A DNA stretch of 64,000 nt from Dactylosporangium fulvum (GCF_025137375.1 NZ_CP073720.1:9572501-9636500); one strand, 5' to 3'. Shown: positions 34,194 to 43,219, counted from the stretch's first letter. Notes: generated from the letters alone by a model not told the origin. Numbers and translations: made by a program.

Positions 34194-35849
34194 CTAACCG
34201 CGCCCCTCCCACACCGGCTCGGGCACCTCCACCACCTCACCGTCGGAGCGGAACAGCAGGTAACGGTCGAAGGAGCGGCTGAACCAGCGGTCGTGCGTCA
34301 CGGCGATCACCGTCCCGGCGAAACTGCGCAGCCCTTCCTCCAGCGCCTCCGCGCTGGCCAGGTCGAGATTGTCCGTCGGCTCGTCGAGCAACAGCAGCGT
34401 CGCGCCGGACAGCTCCAGCAGCAGCACCAGGAACCGTGCCTGCTGGCCGCCGGACAGGGTGCCGAACCGCTGGTCGGCCTGCGCCGCCAGCTCGTACCGC
34501 GACAGCGCCGGCATCGCCTGCGGCCGCGGCAGGCCGTCCCGCCACTCGTCGCCCCGCCACAGGATCTCGGCGAGCGTCTTGTCCAGCAGCTCCGGCCGGT
34601 CGTGCGTCTGCGAGAAGTGGCCCGGCCGCACCCGCGCGCCCAGCCGGACGGCGCCCTCGTGCTCGACGGATGCCAGGGCGGCGCCGATCGGCGTCTCGAC
34701 GGGGTCCGTGCCGCCCCGGGCCAGCAGCCGCAGGAAGTGCGACTTGCCGGTGCCGTTGCCGCCCAGGACCGCCAGGCGGTCGCCGTACCACAACTCCAGG
34801 TCGAACGGGTACGTCAGGCCGGAGAGTTCCAGCTGCTCGCAGACGACCGCGCGTTTGCCCGTCCGGCCGCCGGAGAGCCGCATCCGGATGTCCTGGTCCT
34901 TCGGCGGGCTGGGCGGCGGGCCGGCCTCCTCGAACTTGCGCAGCCGGGTCTGGGCCGCCTGGTATCGCGACGCCAGGCCGTCGTTGTAGGCGGCCTTGGT
35001 CTTGTACATCTGGACGAGCGCCTTGAGCTTCTCGTGCTCCTCGTCCCAGCGGCGACGCAGCTCGTCGAGCCGCTCGTGCCGCGCGACCCGCGCCTCGTGC
35101 CAGGAGGCGAAGCCGCCGGGATGGACCCACGCGGAGCCGCCCTCGACGGCCACCACCCGGTCGGCCGACTGGGCCAGCAGCTCCCGGTCGTGGGACACGT
35201 ACAGGACGCTCTTCGGCGACTCCCGCAGCCGCTCCTCGAGCCAGCGCTTGCCGGGCACGTCGAGGAAGTTGTCGGGTTCGTCGAGCAGCAGCACCTCGTC
35301 CTCACCCCGCAGCAGGAGCTCGAGCGCGAAGCGCTTCTGCTGGCCGCCGGACAGGGTGCGCACCGGCCGGTCCTTCGCGAGGTCCCATGGCAGGCCGAGC
35401 GCGGCGACGCCGGCGGTGTCGAAGAGGACCTCGGCGTCGTAGCCGCCCGCCTCGCCCCAGGCGGCCAGCGCGTTGGCGTATCGCAACTGGGCCTTCTCGG
35501 CGGACGCGCCGGTGGCCTCGTGCATGGCGCGCTCGGCGGTGGCGAGCCGCTCCCCGGCGGCGCGCAGCCGCGGTGGCGCCAGGTCCAGGGCGAGGTCGTA
35601 GAGGGTGCGGTCGTCGCCGATCATGCCGATGAACTGGCGCATCACGCCGAGCCCGCCGGAGCGCGCGACGACGCCGGTGCGCACCGGGAGGTCGCCGGCG
35701 ACCATCTTCAGCAACGTCGTCTTGCCCGCGCCGTTCGGCCCGACGAGCGCCACCTTCGCGCCCTCACCCACCCGGAACGACACCTCGGAGAACAGCTCAC
35801 GGCCGTCCGGCAGCGTGTGCCCGACCCCGGCTACGTCGACATATCCCAC
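34194..35849 (-). CDS. ABC-F family ATPase (ribosome-associated type)
   Basis: The 551-residue protein has two ATPase domains and no membrane segments. Domain 1: Walker A GPNGAGKTTLL (about 37), signature LSGGQQKRFALELLL (about 170) and LLLDEPDNFLD. A charged linker follows (HERLDELRRRWDEEHEKLKALVQMYKTKAAYND, about 255-290). Domain 2: GGNGTGKSHFLRLL (about 380), LSGGQQARFLVLLLEL and LLLDEPTDNLDLAS, with the His switch VTHDRWFSRSFDRYL. ABC-F proteins act on the ribosomal E site, in translation factor or antibiotic protection roles. This member's role is unresolved. Confidence 0.9.
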   Translation of the reverse strand: MGYVDVAGVGHTLPDGRELFSEVSFRVGEGAKVALVGPNGAGKTTLLKMVAGDLPVRTGVVARSGGLGVMRQFIGMIGDDRTLYDLALDLAPPRLRAAGERLATAERAMHEATGASAEKAQLRYANALAAWGEAGGYDAEVLFDTAGVAALGLPWDLAKDRPVRTLSGGQQKRFALELLLRGEDEVLLLDEPDNFLDVPGKRWLEERLRESPKSVLYVSHDRELLAQSADRVVAVEGGSAWVHPGGFASWHEARVARHERLDELRRRWDEEHEKLKALVQMYKTKAAYNDGLASRYQAAQTRLRKFEEAGPPPSPPKDQDIRMRLSGGRTGKRAVVCEQLELSGLTYPFDLELWYGDRLAVLGGNGTGKSHFLRLLARGGTDPVETPIGAALASVEHEGAVRLGARVRPGHFSQTHDRPELLDKTLAEILWRGDEWRDGLPRPQAMPALSRYELAAQADQRFGTLSGGQQARFLVLLLELSGATLLLLDEPTDNLDLASAEALEEGLRSFAGTVIAVTHDRWFSRSFDRYLLFRSDGEVVEVPEPVWEGRG

Positions 35850-35852
35850 AGC

Positions 35853-36494
35853 TCAGAGATTTAAGGCGGCTTCGGTACGCGCGTCGCCCGGTTTTCGGAC
35901 GCTGAAGATCCGGAAACCCTTCTGGCTCGCGTGCCGCTCGACCTGGAAACCCTGCTCGCCGAGCCAGCGCTGGAGCGAGTCGCCGCCCAGGTTCTTGGCC
36001 ACGACCAGCCACGCGACGCCGTCCGGGGTCAGCCGGGGCAGCCAGCGCAGGAGCAGTGCGTGCAGCTCGGCCTTGCCGATCCGGATCGGCGGATTGGACC
36101 AGATCTGCGCGAACCCGACAGTCGGCGCCACCTCGTCCGGGGTCGACGCGACGACCCGGTCGGCGACACCGAGCGCTGCGGCGTTCTCCCGGACCAGGTC
36201 GAGGGCGCGCCGATTCACGTCGATGGCGTAGACCGTCGCACGGGGCGCCGCGGCGGCCAGGACGGCGGTGATCGGGCCATAGCCGCAGCCGAGGTCGAGC
36301 AGCGCGCCGGTGGTCTCCGGACCGGGCAGCGGCGCCTTGTCGAGCAGGACCGCCGTGCCCGGGTCGAGCCGGGTGGACGAGAACACGCCGGACGCCGAGA
36401 CCAGGCGAAATTCCTGGTCGAACGCCGTGAACTCGACCCGGTGCCGCTCGTGCGCGACCGCCGGGTCGGCCGAGAAGTAGTGCTCGCCGGACAC
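35853..36494 (-). CDS. RsmC/RlmG-like class I methyltransferase
   Basis: The protein is 213 residues from GTG 36494 behind GGGAGG. It has motif I LLDLGCGYGPITAVLAAAAP (about 67-86), the acidic YAIDVNRRALDLV and the catalytic NPP of small-subunit guanine N2 methyltransferases in IWSNPPIRIGKAELHALLL (about 133). It starts HYFSADPAVAHERHRVEF, also typical of the RsmC-like family. The probable target is 16S or 23S rRNA guanine, which is inferred. It follows the ABC-F gene closely, and upstream open frame is antisense to the repeat protein gene and rejected. Confidence 0.88.
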   Translation of the reverse strand: MSGEHYFSADPAVAHERHRVEFTAFDQEFRLVSASGVFSSTRLDPGTAVLLDKAPLPGPETTGALLDLGCGYGPITAVLAAAAPRATVYAIDVNRRALDLVRENAAALGVADRVVASTPDEVAPTVGFAQIWSNPPIRIGKAELHALLLRWLPRLTPDGVAWLVVAKNLGGDSLQRWLGEQGFQVERHASQKGFRIFSVRKPGDARTEAALNL

Positions 36495-36616
36495 GCTGCC
36501 CTCCCTTGACCGCCTTCGCAACGCATTGTCCCCAAGCAGGTGACGGGTAATCCGGGCGGCCACCCGTTCGGATTGTGCGCAACATCGCCCATACGACACC
36601 GCTACGCCGTGTCGGC

Positions 36617-36622
36617 TACCCT
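36617..36622 (+). promoter_or_regulatory. -10 box for a leaderless transcript
   Basis: TACCCT ends seven bases before the ATG at 36630, with no Shine-Dalgarno. Confidence 0.4.
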
Positions 36623-36629
36623 GTGCGAC

Positions 36630-39008
36630 ATGACTTCTGGGAACGAGCCGCGCCGGAAACGGCGATCCGACTCGTTCCGCCGGGACGAGGCGGACGAAGC
36701 CGACAATTGGCTGGCGGGGCTTCGCGGCACCGGCCGGGGAGAGCCCGACCCGTTCGCGGCACCCCCACCGGAGCCGGCAGCCTTTGATCACCCTGCGTTC
36801 GACCGGCCCCCGCCCGACGCTCCCGCGTTCGACCGCTCGACGGACCGGTCCGGACCACCCGATCGGTCCGGTCCGTTCGACCGGAGCGCGTTCCCGCCGC
36901 CGCCCGACGACCAGGACGGCCCGGGACGGCCCGGCGGCCGGCGCTCCCGGGACCGCGACGAGCCCCCGAGCGGCAGCTTCGGCCGCGCCGACTCCCCCAG
37001 CGGCGTCTTCAGCCCGGCCTCGCTGCCACCGGCGCCACCTCCGGCCCGTCCCGCGCTGCCCGACGCCACCGAGATGATCGGCGGCCGCCGCCGCGCTCGC
37101 GACGACGACTCCCCGAGTGGCAGCTTCGGCCGCACGGAGTCGCCCAGCGGCAGCTTCGGCCGGGCCGACTCCCCGAGCGGCACCTTCGGCCGCACGGAGT
37201 CGCCCAGCGGCAGCTTCAGCCGTGCGGTGCCGCCTCCCGCGCGTCCCGCTCTCGACGAGCAGCTTCCCGCCGCCCCCGCGGAGCCCCGGGCCGGCCGGCG
37301 CCGTGCCCGCGAGGACGAGCCCACCGGGCGCCGCCAGTCCGGCCCTTCCGAGTCGTATGACCACGGTCCGGAGCTGACCCCGATCATCAAACCGCTGGCG
37401 GACCTCGTGGCCCAGCAGCCGGCGACCGAGCCGCCGCCGCTCGTGCCGATCTTCCCGACGATGCGCCCCGACGCCGCCCCGACCAGCGGCGGCACGACCG
37501 GCCGCCGGGCCCGCCGCGAGGCGGAGGAGGCGGCGGATCCGCGCACCGGTGAGGTCGGCGGACGCCGCCGGGCGCGCTCCGATGACAGCGGCTCCTTCCG
37601 CACCGGCAACGGTTACGAGGCGACGGGTGGCAACGGTTTCGGCGCCGCGGGGCGCCCCGATGCGACCACCGCGTTCCGTGCCGGTGAGACCACCGCGTTC
37701 CGCCCCGGTGACGACGTCGGCGTGCGCCGGCAGCGCACCGGATTCGGCGAGGACACCGGCAGCCGGCGCGCAGGCGACCCCGGTGTCCCACACCGGAGCC
37801 ACGGCTACGACGCCGAGGGTCCGGCCGGGTTCGGGCGGGACGACACCGGCACCGGACGGCCCGGCCGCGCCGCGGTGCCCGCCGCGTTCGCCGCCGGCGC
37901 CCCGCCGGCCGACGTCGACGCACCGCGCCGGCGCGACGACACCGGAGTGCGGCGGCGGGCCGACGCCCTGCGCGGCCCGGCCGGTGACGAGGCGCCGCAC
38001 CAGCGGCGCGCCCTCGACGACGCGATGCCGGGCCGCGGATACGACGACCCTTCGACGGCCCGGCGGCGCGGCGCCCGGGGCACCGGGGAGCATTCGGGCG
38101 ACTACACCGGCGGCGGCAGCCAGCGTGCGCTGCGCGAGCCGCCGGGCGGCCGGCCGTCCGGTCCGCCGGGGCGTGGTGAGCGTCCCGGGCGTCCGGGTCG
38201 GGGCGGCACCGGGTCACACCCACGGGCGGTCATCGACCCGGTGCGGCCGGAGCACCGGCCGCACCGCTGGATCGCCATGCTCAGCGTGATCGCGGTCGTG
38301 GTGGTGCTGGCCGCCTGCGGCATCGGCACCTGGTTCATCCTCAAGGACGAGCGCAACGGCCCCGAATCGGCGCGGTCCAGCACGACCAGCGGGCCGAAGA
38401 AGCGTGACATCAGCAGCCGGCAGGTCGACCCGGCGCCGCTCACCGAGGCCGAGGTCTTCCCGAGCAACAACATCGTGGCGGTGCCCAACGAGCCGCCCTA
38501 CGTCATCCTCTCGACCAAGGCCTCGCCGGACTGCAAGACGGCGGCGACCGACGAGCTGGCCACCCTGCTCATGAACGCGGGCTGCAGCGAGGTCGTGCGG
38601 GCGACGATGAAGTCGCCCAACGAGGACTACCTGATCACCGCCGGCATCTTCAACCTGGACACCGAGAAGGCGGCCGCGCTGGCCTTCGACGGCGTCAAGC
38701 CGATCGTCGACGGGCAGAAGGGCCGCTTCTCCGGGATGAGTGTCGGCGCCGGCACCGGCACCGACGCACTCGTGCGGGCACCGACGCAGCTCGGCTGGAA
38801 CTACAAGGGCCACTTCATCGCCTATTGCGTGATCGCCCGGGTGGACGGCAACGCGTTCGCCCCCAGCGACCCGTATCCGCGGCAGATCACGTTCGACATC
38901 GTCGAGACCTACCTGGAGAACGAGATCATCGGCAACCGGGCCATCGTCCAGCCCGAGGCGACCCCGGCCGCGTCGCTGCCCGCATCCCCGGCGCCGGGAG
39001 CGAGCTGA
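36630..39008 (+). CDS. Large disordered repeat protein with one membrane helix and an exported domain
   Basis: The protein is 792 residues from ATG 36630. Residues 1-545 are cytoplasmic and disordered, rich in Arg, Pro, Ser, Gly and Asp. They carry repeated SPSGSFGR(T/A)E/D motifs (about 112-200) and several GGRRRAR-type clusters. One membrane helix (IAMLSVIAVVVVLAACGIGTWFI, about 549-571) is followed by an exterior domain of about 200 residues with two Cys (SPDCKTAATDEL, NAGCSEVV). It ends in a Pro/Ala tail. No catalytic motif is seen. The N-in/C-out layout suggests an envelope protein with a phosphorylatable or polymeric cytoplasmic arm. Function unknown. Confidence 0.8.
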   Translation: MTSGNEPRRKRRSDSFRRDEADEADNWLAGLRGTGRGEPDPFAAPPPEPAAFDHPAFDRPPPDAPAFDRSTDRSGPPDRSGPFDRSAFPPPPDDQDGPGRPGGRRSRDRDEPPSGSFGRADSPSGVFSPASLPPAPPPARPALPDATEMIGGRRRARDDDSPSGSFGRTESPSGSFGRADSPSGTFGRTESPSGSFSRAVPPPARPALDEQLPAAPAEPRAGRRRAREDEPTGRRQSGPSESYDHGPELTPIIKPLADLVAQQPATEPPPLVPIFPTMRPDAAPTSGGTTGRRARREAEEAADPRTGEVGGRRRARSDDSGSFRTGNGYEATGGNGFGAAGRPDATTAFRAGETTAFRPGDDVGVRRQRTGFGEDTGSRRAGDPGVPHRSHGYDAEGPAGFGRDDTGTGRPGRAAVPAAFAAGAPPADVDAPRRRDDTGVRRRADALRGPAGDEAPHQRRALDDAMPGRGYDDPSTARRRGARGTGEHSGDYTGGGSQRALREPPGGRPSGPPGRGERPGRPGRGGTGSHPRAVIDPVRPEHRPHRWIAMLSVIAVVVVLAACGIGTWFILKDERNGPESARSSTTSGPKKRDISSRQVDPAPLTEAEVFPSNNIVAVPNEPPYVILSTKASPDCKTAATDELATLLMNAGCSEVVRATMKSPNEDYLITAGIFNLDTEKAAALAFDGVKPIVDGQKGRFSGMSVGAGTGTDALVRAPTQLGWNYKGHFIAYCVIARVDGNAFAPSDPYPRQITFDIVETYLENEIIGNRAIVQPEATPAASLPASPAPGAS
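36961..37230 (+). repeat. In-frame repeat block encoding SPSGSFGR motifs
   Basis: The DNA repeats GAGTCGCCCAGCGGCAGCTT-like units five to six times, giving SPSGSFGRTESPSGSFGR-type text within the disordered domain. Nucleotide identity is higher than silent drift would leave, so expansion looks recent. Confidence 0.8.
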
Positions 39009-39025
39009 CCGCCGCGGCGCCCGGG

Positions 39026-39832
39026 CTAGTCCCGGCGCCGCCTGGTCAGCTCGGCCCGCTCGCGCAGGGCGGCCACGTCGGCCGGGTACAGGACCTCGAC
39101 CAGGGTCAACCCGTGCGCCGGCGCCACCATCACCTCGTCGGCCCGGACGGTACGGCTGAGCAGGCTCGCCGGCCACGACGGCGGCCGCCGTCCGTCGCCG
39201 ACGATCAACTGGGCACCCACCAGGCTGCGGACCATCGACCAGCAGAACGCGTCGGCCACCACGGAGGCGACGACAACCCCGTCGGGGTCGCGGCGCCAGT
39301 GCAGCGCGCTCACCGCGCGGATCGTCGTCGCGTGCTCCTTGCGCCGGCAGAACGCGGCGAAGTCGTGCTCGCCGACCAGGCCGGCGGCCGCGGCGTTGAG
39401 CAGGTCGACGTCCAGCGGTCGCGGCCAGGCGACGGTGTCGCGGCGGCGCAGCGGTTCGGCGCCGTGCGGCGCGTCGGCGACCCGGTACTCGTACCGGCGG
39501 GACAGCGCCGAGAACCGGGCGTCGAACTCCGCCGGCGCCTCCGTCACCGCACGCACCCGGACGTCGGGCGGCAACAACTGGGCCAGCTTGCGCATGAGCG
39601 CCCCGCCGATGCTCTCCCACCGCTCGGTGGGCACATCGACGTGGCAGACCTGGCCGGTCGCGTGGACCCCCGCGTCGGTACGGCCGGCGACCGTCAGCCC
39701 CTCGACGCTGCCGAACAGCCGCCCCAGAACGGCGCCCAGCTCCCCGGCGACGGTGCGCCGCTGCGGCTGGGCCGCCCACCCCGAGAAGTCGGTGCCGTCG
39801 TAGGCGACGTCCAGGCGAAGTCGCGTGCTCAT
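39026..39832 (-). CDS. truA: tRNA pseudouridine(38-40) synthase
   Basis: The protein is 268 residues from ATG 39832 behind GGGAG. RLDVAYDGTDFSGWAAQPQRRTVAGEL opens the fold. The catalytic Asp is in TVAGRTDAGVHATGQVCHVD (near 55). Other family marks are YEYRVADAP (near 110), HDFAAFCRRKEHATTIRAV and the C-terminal SMVRSLVGAQLIVGDGRRP. It modifies anticodon-loop uridines 38-40. It follows rplQ, as in many bacteria, with a strong terminator between them. Confidence 0.95.
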   Translation of the reverse strand: MSTRLRLDVAYDGTDFSGWAAQPQRRTVAGELGAVLGRLFGSVEGLTVAGRTDAGVHATGQVCHVDVPTERWESIGGALMRKLAQLLPPDVRVRAVTEAPAEFDARFSALSRRYEYRVADAPHGAEPLRRRDTVAWPRPLDVDLLNAAAAGLVGEHDFAAFCRRKEHATTIRAVSALHWRRDPDGVVVASVVADAFCWSMVRSLVGAQLIVGDGRRPPSWPASLLSRTVRADEVMVAPAHGLTLVEVLYPADVAALRERAELTRRRRD

Positions 39833-39854
39833 GAGGTACAACTCCCAGATTTCA

Positions 39855-39889
39855 AGGAAAGAGCCCGGCACCCACGGAGGGTGCCGGGC
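39855..39889 (-). terminator. Terminator after rplQ
   Basis: GCCCGGCACCC (39863-39873) and GGGTGCCGGGC (39879-39889) form a perfect 11-base stem with a five-base loop. On the minus strand it is followed by TCTTTCCTT, just ahead of truA. Confidence 0.8.
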
Positions 39890-39910
39890 CCCACGGACCT
39901 CAGCTGGTGA

Positions 39911-40432
39911 TCAGGCCTTGGTCTCGTCGTCCTTCGCCTCGCCGGCCTCCGGCTCGGCGTCCGCGTCGGCCTTGGCGGCCGGCTCGGTGTCCTCGTCGCC
40001 GGCCAGCACCGCGATCGAGTCGGCCTTGGCGGCCTTCCGGTCGGCCTTGCGCGGCGTCGACGTCGCGGCGACCTCGAGCTCCTCGACCAGCTCGATGATC
40101 GCCATCGGCGCGGCGTCACCCTTGCGCGGGCCGGTCTTCACGATCCGCGTGTAACCACCCTGGCGGTTGCTGAAGCGGGGCGCGATCTGGTCGAACAGCG
40201 CGTACACCACGTCCTTGTCCCGCACCACGGAGAGCGCTTGACGGCGCGCGTGCAGATCGCCGCGCTTGGCCTTGGTGATGAGCTGCTCGGCGAGCGGGCG
40301 CAGCCGCTTGGCCTTCGTCTCGGTGGTCTTGATGCGACCGTGCTTGAACAGCGACGTGGCGAGGTTCGCCAGCATCAGCCGCTCATGCGCGGGGCTACCG
40401 CCGAGGCGGGGACCCCTGGTGGGCGTGGGCAT
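39911..40432 (-). CDS. rplQ: 50S ribosomal protein bL17
   Basis: The protein is 173 residues. The conserved body (PTRGPRLGGSPAHERLMLANLATSLFKHGRIKTTETKAKRLRPLAEQLITKAK...) ends near 120. A long acidic Ala/Asp/Glu tail to the C-terminus is common in actinobacteria. It is the last gene of the rpoA operon. Confidence 0.98.
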   Translation of the reverse strand: MPTPTRGPRLGGSPAHERLMLANLATSLFKHGRIKTTETKAKRLRPLAEQLITKAKRGDLHARRQALSVVRDKDVVYALFDQIAPRFSNRQGGYTRIVKTGPRKGDAAPMAIIELVEELEVAATSTPRKADRKAAKADSIAVLAGDEDTEPAAKADADAEPEAGEAKDDETKA

Positions 40433-40461
40433 GGTTGGGACTCCTCTGGTACAACAGCCGG

Positions 40462-41487
40462 CTAGAGCTGTTCGGTCTCGCGGTAGTCGTGATCGTTGTC
40501 GTAGTCCACGTCCGCGAACGAGTCCACGACATGTGCCGGGTCGAACGTCGGGGCGGAGTCCTTCAGACCCAGACCCATCCCGGCGAGCTTCATCTTGACC
40601 TCGTCGATCGACTTCTGACCGAAATTCCTGATGTCGAGGAGGTCGGCCTCCGTGCGGCTGATCAGCTCGCCGACGGAGTTGATGCCCTCGCGCTTGAGGC
40701 AGTTGTACGAGCGGACGGTGAGGTCCAGCTCCTCGATCGGCAGCGCCAGATCGGCAGCGAGCTGCGCGTCCTGCGGCGACGGGCCGATGTCGATGCCCTC
40801 GGCGGTCTCGTCGAGCTCACGCGCCAGGCCGAACAGCTCGACCAGCGTCGAGCCGGCCGAGGCCAGCGCGGTGCGCGGGGTCAGCGACGGCTTGCTCTCG
40901 ACGTCGATGATGAGCCGGTCGAAGTCGGTGCGCTGCTCGACACGGGTCGCCTCGACGCGGTAGGTGACCTTCAGCACCGGGGAGTAGATCGAGTCGACCG
41001 GAATGCGGCCGATCTCCTGCCCCTGCTGCTTGTTCTGGTTGGCGGTGACGTAGCCCCGCCCACGCTCGACGGTCAGCTCCATGTCGAGCCGGCCCTTGCC
41101 GTTGAGGGTGGCCAGCTTGAGGTCGGGGTTGTGCACGGAGACGCCGGCCGGGGGCTGGATGTCGCCCGCCGTGACGTCGCCGGGGCCCTGCTTGCGCAGG
41201 TACATCGAGACCGGCTCGTCGTGCTCGGAGCTGACGCACAGCTCCTTGATGTTCATGACGAGCTCGACCACGTCCTCCTTGACGCCGGGGATCGTGGTGA
41301 ACTCGTGCAGCACGCCGTCGATCTTGATGCTGGTGACCGCCGCGCCCGGGATGGAGCTCAGCAGGGTGCGACGCAGCGAGTTGCCGAGCGTGTAACCGAA
41401 GCCCGGCTCGAGCGGCTCGATGGTGAACTTCGACCGGACCTCGCTGATCGACTCTTCGGCGAGACTCGGCCGCTGGGAGATGAGCAC
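40462..41487 (-). CDS. rpoA: RNA polymerase alpha subunit
   Basis: The 341-residue protein has an N-terminal dimerisation domain (EPLEPGFGYTLGNSLRRTLLSSIPGAAVTSIKIDGVLHEF, about 25-65) and a C-terminal domain that contacts UP elements and activators (LTVRSYNCLKREGINSVGELISRTEADLLDIRNFGQKSIDEV, about 258-300). It assembles core polymerase with RpoB and RpoC. It lies between rpsD and rplQ in the usual order, with a strong hairpin in front of it. Confidence 0.98.
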   Translation of the reverse strand: MLISQRPSLAEESISEVRSKFTIEPLEPGFGYTLGNSLRRTLLSSIPGAAVTSIKIDGVLHEFTTIPGVKEDVVELVMNIKELCVSSEHDEPVSMYLRKQGPGDVTAGDIQPPAGVSVHNPDLKLATLNGKGRLDMELTVERGRGYVTANQNKQQGQEIGRIPVDSIYSPVLKVTYRVEATRVEQRTDFDRLIIDVESKPSLTPRTALASAGSTLVELFGLARELDETAEGIDIGPSPQDAQLAADLALPIEELDLTVRSYNCLKREGINSVGELISRTEADLLDIRNFGQKSIDEVKMKLAGMGLGLKDSAPTFDPAHVVDSFADVDYDNDHDYRETEQL

Positions 41488-41534
41488 TGTTTCCTCCAGG
41501 TTCGTTGCGCGCCCGCTATATGACGCGCTCCGAG

Positions 41535-41562
41535 CAGGCGGGGCCGGGATCGGCCCCGCCTG
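41535..41562 (-). terminator. Hairpin between rpsD and rpoA
   Basis: CAGGCGGGGCC (41535-41545) and GGCCCCGCCTG (41552-41562) pair perfectly around a six-base loop, 8 bases beyond the rpsD stop. There is no T-run on the minus strand, so partial termination or processing is as likely as a full stop. Confidence 0.6.
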
Positions 41563-41569
41563 TTGTTGC

Positions 41570-42196
41570 TTACTTCGAGTAAAGCTCGACGATGAGCTGC
41601 TCCTGGACCTGGGTGTCGATGACCTGCCGCGCCGGCAGGCTGTGCACCAGGACCTTGAGCTCGCTCGGGATGAACTCGAGCCACGCGGGGACGGTCTTGC
41701 TGCCCGCGAGGCCCTGCGCGATCTGGAACGGCGTGAGCTGACGCGACTTCTCGCGCACCTGCACGATGTCGTGCTCGCGCAGACGGTACGACGGGATGTC
41801 GACCTTCTTGCCGTTGACCTGGATGTGGCCGTGGCTCACCAGCTGGCGGGCCGCGTCACGCGAGGTCGCCAGGCCGGCGCGGTAGACCACGTTGTCGAGT
41901 CGCGACTCGAGGATCTTCAGCAGTTCCTCACCGGTCTTGCCCGGCTTGGCGACCGCCTCGTCGAAGTAGCCCTCGAACTGCCGCTCCAGCACGCCGTAGA
42001 TGCGGCGGGCCTTCTGCTTCTCGCGCAGCTGCAGGAGGTATTCGGTCTCCTTCGGCCGGCCACGGCCGTGCTGGCCGGGCGGGAAGGGACGCGACTCGAA
42101 CGGGCACTTCGGCCCGTCGCACTTGCTGCCCTTGAGGAACAGCTTCATCTTCTCGCGACGGCAACGACGGCAGTCGGCACCTGTGTAACGAGCCAT
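41570..42196 (-). CDS. rpsD: 30S ribosomal protein uS4
   Basis: The 208-residue primary 16S rRNA binder has an N-terminal zinc-type four-Cys cluster (DCRRCRREK, KCDGPKCPFE), so it is the C+ form. The S4 RNA-binding domain reads RLDNVVYRAGLATSRDAARQLVSHGHIQVNGKKVDIPSY (about 95-133), closing with QVQEQLIVELYSK. In many bacteria S4 represses its operon. Confidence 0.98.
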   Translation of the reverse strand: MARYTGADCRRCRREKMKLFLKGSKCDGPKCPFESRPFPPGQHGRGRPKETEYLLQLREKQKARRIYGVLERQFEGYFDEAVAKPGKTGEELLKILESRLDNVVYRAGLATSRDAARQLVSHGHIQVNGKKVDIPSYRLREHDIVQVREKSRQLTPFQIAQGLAGSKTVPAWLEFIPSELKVLVHSLPARQVIDTQVQEQLIVELYSK

Positions 42197-42212
42197 GTTT
42201 CTGTCTCTTCCC

Positions 42213-42623
42213 TTAGACCCGGCGGCGCTTCGGCGGACGGCAACCGTTGTGCGGCTGCGGCGTGACGTCAGAGATCTGCCCGACCTCGAGGCCCACGGCC
42301 GTCAGCGAGCGGATCGCGGTCTCCCGGCCGGAGCCTGGGCCCTTGACGAAGACGTCGACCTTGCGCATGCCGTGCTCCATCGCGCGACGAGCGGCGGCCT
42401 CGGCGGCCAGCTGCGCGGCGAACGGGGTCGACTTGCGCGAGCCCTTGAAGCCCACCTGGCCGGCGGAGGCCCAGGAGATGACAGCCCCGGTCGGGTCGGT
42501 GATCGACACGATCGTGTTGTTGAACGTGCTCTTGATGTGCGCCTGCCCGTGCGCGATGTTCTTGCGTTCCTTGCGCCGGACCTTCTTGACAGCGGTCGCG
42601 CCGGCGCGAGCCTTCGGTGGCAT
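42213..42623 (-). CDS. rpsK: 30S ribosomal protein uS11
   Basis: The 136-residue platform protein includes NIAHGQAHIKSTFNNTIVSITD, the loop ISWASAGQVGFKGSRKSTPFAAQLAAEAA, and the tail DVTPQPHNGCRPPKRRRV. It lies between rpsM and rpsD. Confidence 0.98.
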   Translation of the reverse strand: MPPKARAGATAVKKVRRKERKNIAHGQAHIKSTFNNTIVSITDPTGAVISWASAGQVGFKGSRKSTPFAAQLAAEAAARRAMEHGMRKVDVFVKGPGSGRETAIRSLTAVGLEVGQISDVTPQPHNGCRPPKRRRV

Positions 42624-42666
42624 TCTCTATGCGCTCCTAGATATGTTGCTGATCTCGACCCGGCTA

Positions 42667-43047
42667 CTACTTCTTGCCCGGCTTCTTCTTGCCGGCGACC
42701 GTGCGCTTCGGGCCCTTGCGGGTGCGCGCGTTGGTCCGGGTGCGCTGACCGCGCACGGGCAGGCCCTTGCGGTGCCGGATGCCCTCGTAGCAGCCGATCT
42801 CGACCTTGCGTCGAATGTCTGCGGCGACCTCGCGGCGCAGGTCACCTTCAACCTTGTAGTTGGCCTCGATGTGGTCGCGCAGCTGCACGATCTCTTCATC
42901 GGTCAGGTCACGAGCCCGCTTGTTGGGGTCGATGCCGGTGGCGGCCAGGGTCTCGACGGCACGGGTGCGACCAATGCCATAGATGTAGGTGAGTGCGATC
43001 TCGGTGCGCTTCTCGCGCGGGAGATCGACACCAACGAGACGTGCCAT
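42667..43047 (-). CDS. rpsM: 30S ribosomal protein uS13
   Basis: The 126-residue head protein contacts P-site tRNA and uL5. The start is MARLVGVDLPREKRTEIALTYIYGIGRTRA, with IRHRKGLPVRGQRTRTNARTRKGPKRTVAGKKK at the C-terminus. A 209-base gap with hairpins separates it from rpmJ. Confidence 0.98.
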   Translation of the reverse strand: MARLVGVDLPREKRTEIALTYIYGIGRTRAVETLAATGIDPNKRARDLTDEEIVQLRDHIEANYKVEGDLRREVAADIRRKVEIGCYEGIRHRKGLPVRGQRTRTNARTRKGPKRTVAGKKKPGKK

Positions 43048-43095
43048 GGGTGGGCTGACTCCTCATCCGTGCGGAGGTCTGTGCCCGCTCCGCTC

Positions 43096-43115
43096 CCCGT
43101 CTGCCCACAGACGGG
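43096..43115 (-). promoter_or_regulatory. Leader hairpin upstream of rpsM
   Basis: CCCGTCTG and CAGACGGG form a perfect eight-base stem with a four-base loop in the rpmJ-rpsM gap. The gap is otherwise unassigned. A separate processing or start site for rpsM is possible. Confidence 0.4.
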
Positions 43116-43219
43116 CCCCGGCCTCCGACCGGGGGTCAGCCACGCGCTCCCGCGCGTCACGCGCGGTGGCCCGAGGCTGGAACGGGCAAGTGCAAGGTGG
43201 TGCTGTGTGGATCTGCACT

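Noticed and set aside
36495..38093. Minus-strand extension making a 746-residue protein
   Set aside because: The extra part is antisense to the repeat protein gene and low complexity; the methyltransferase start at 36494 has a ribosome site and family match.
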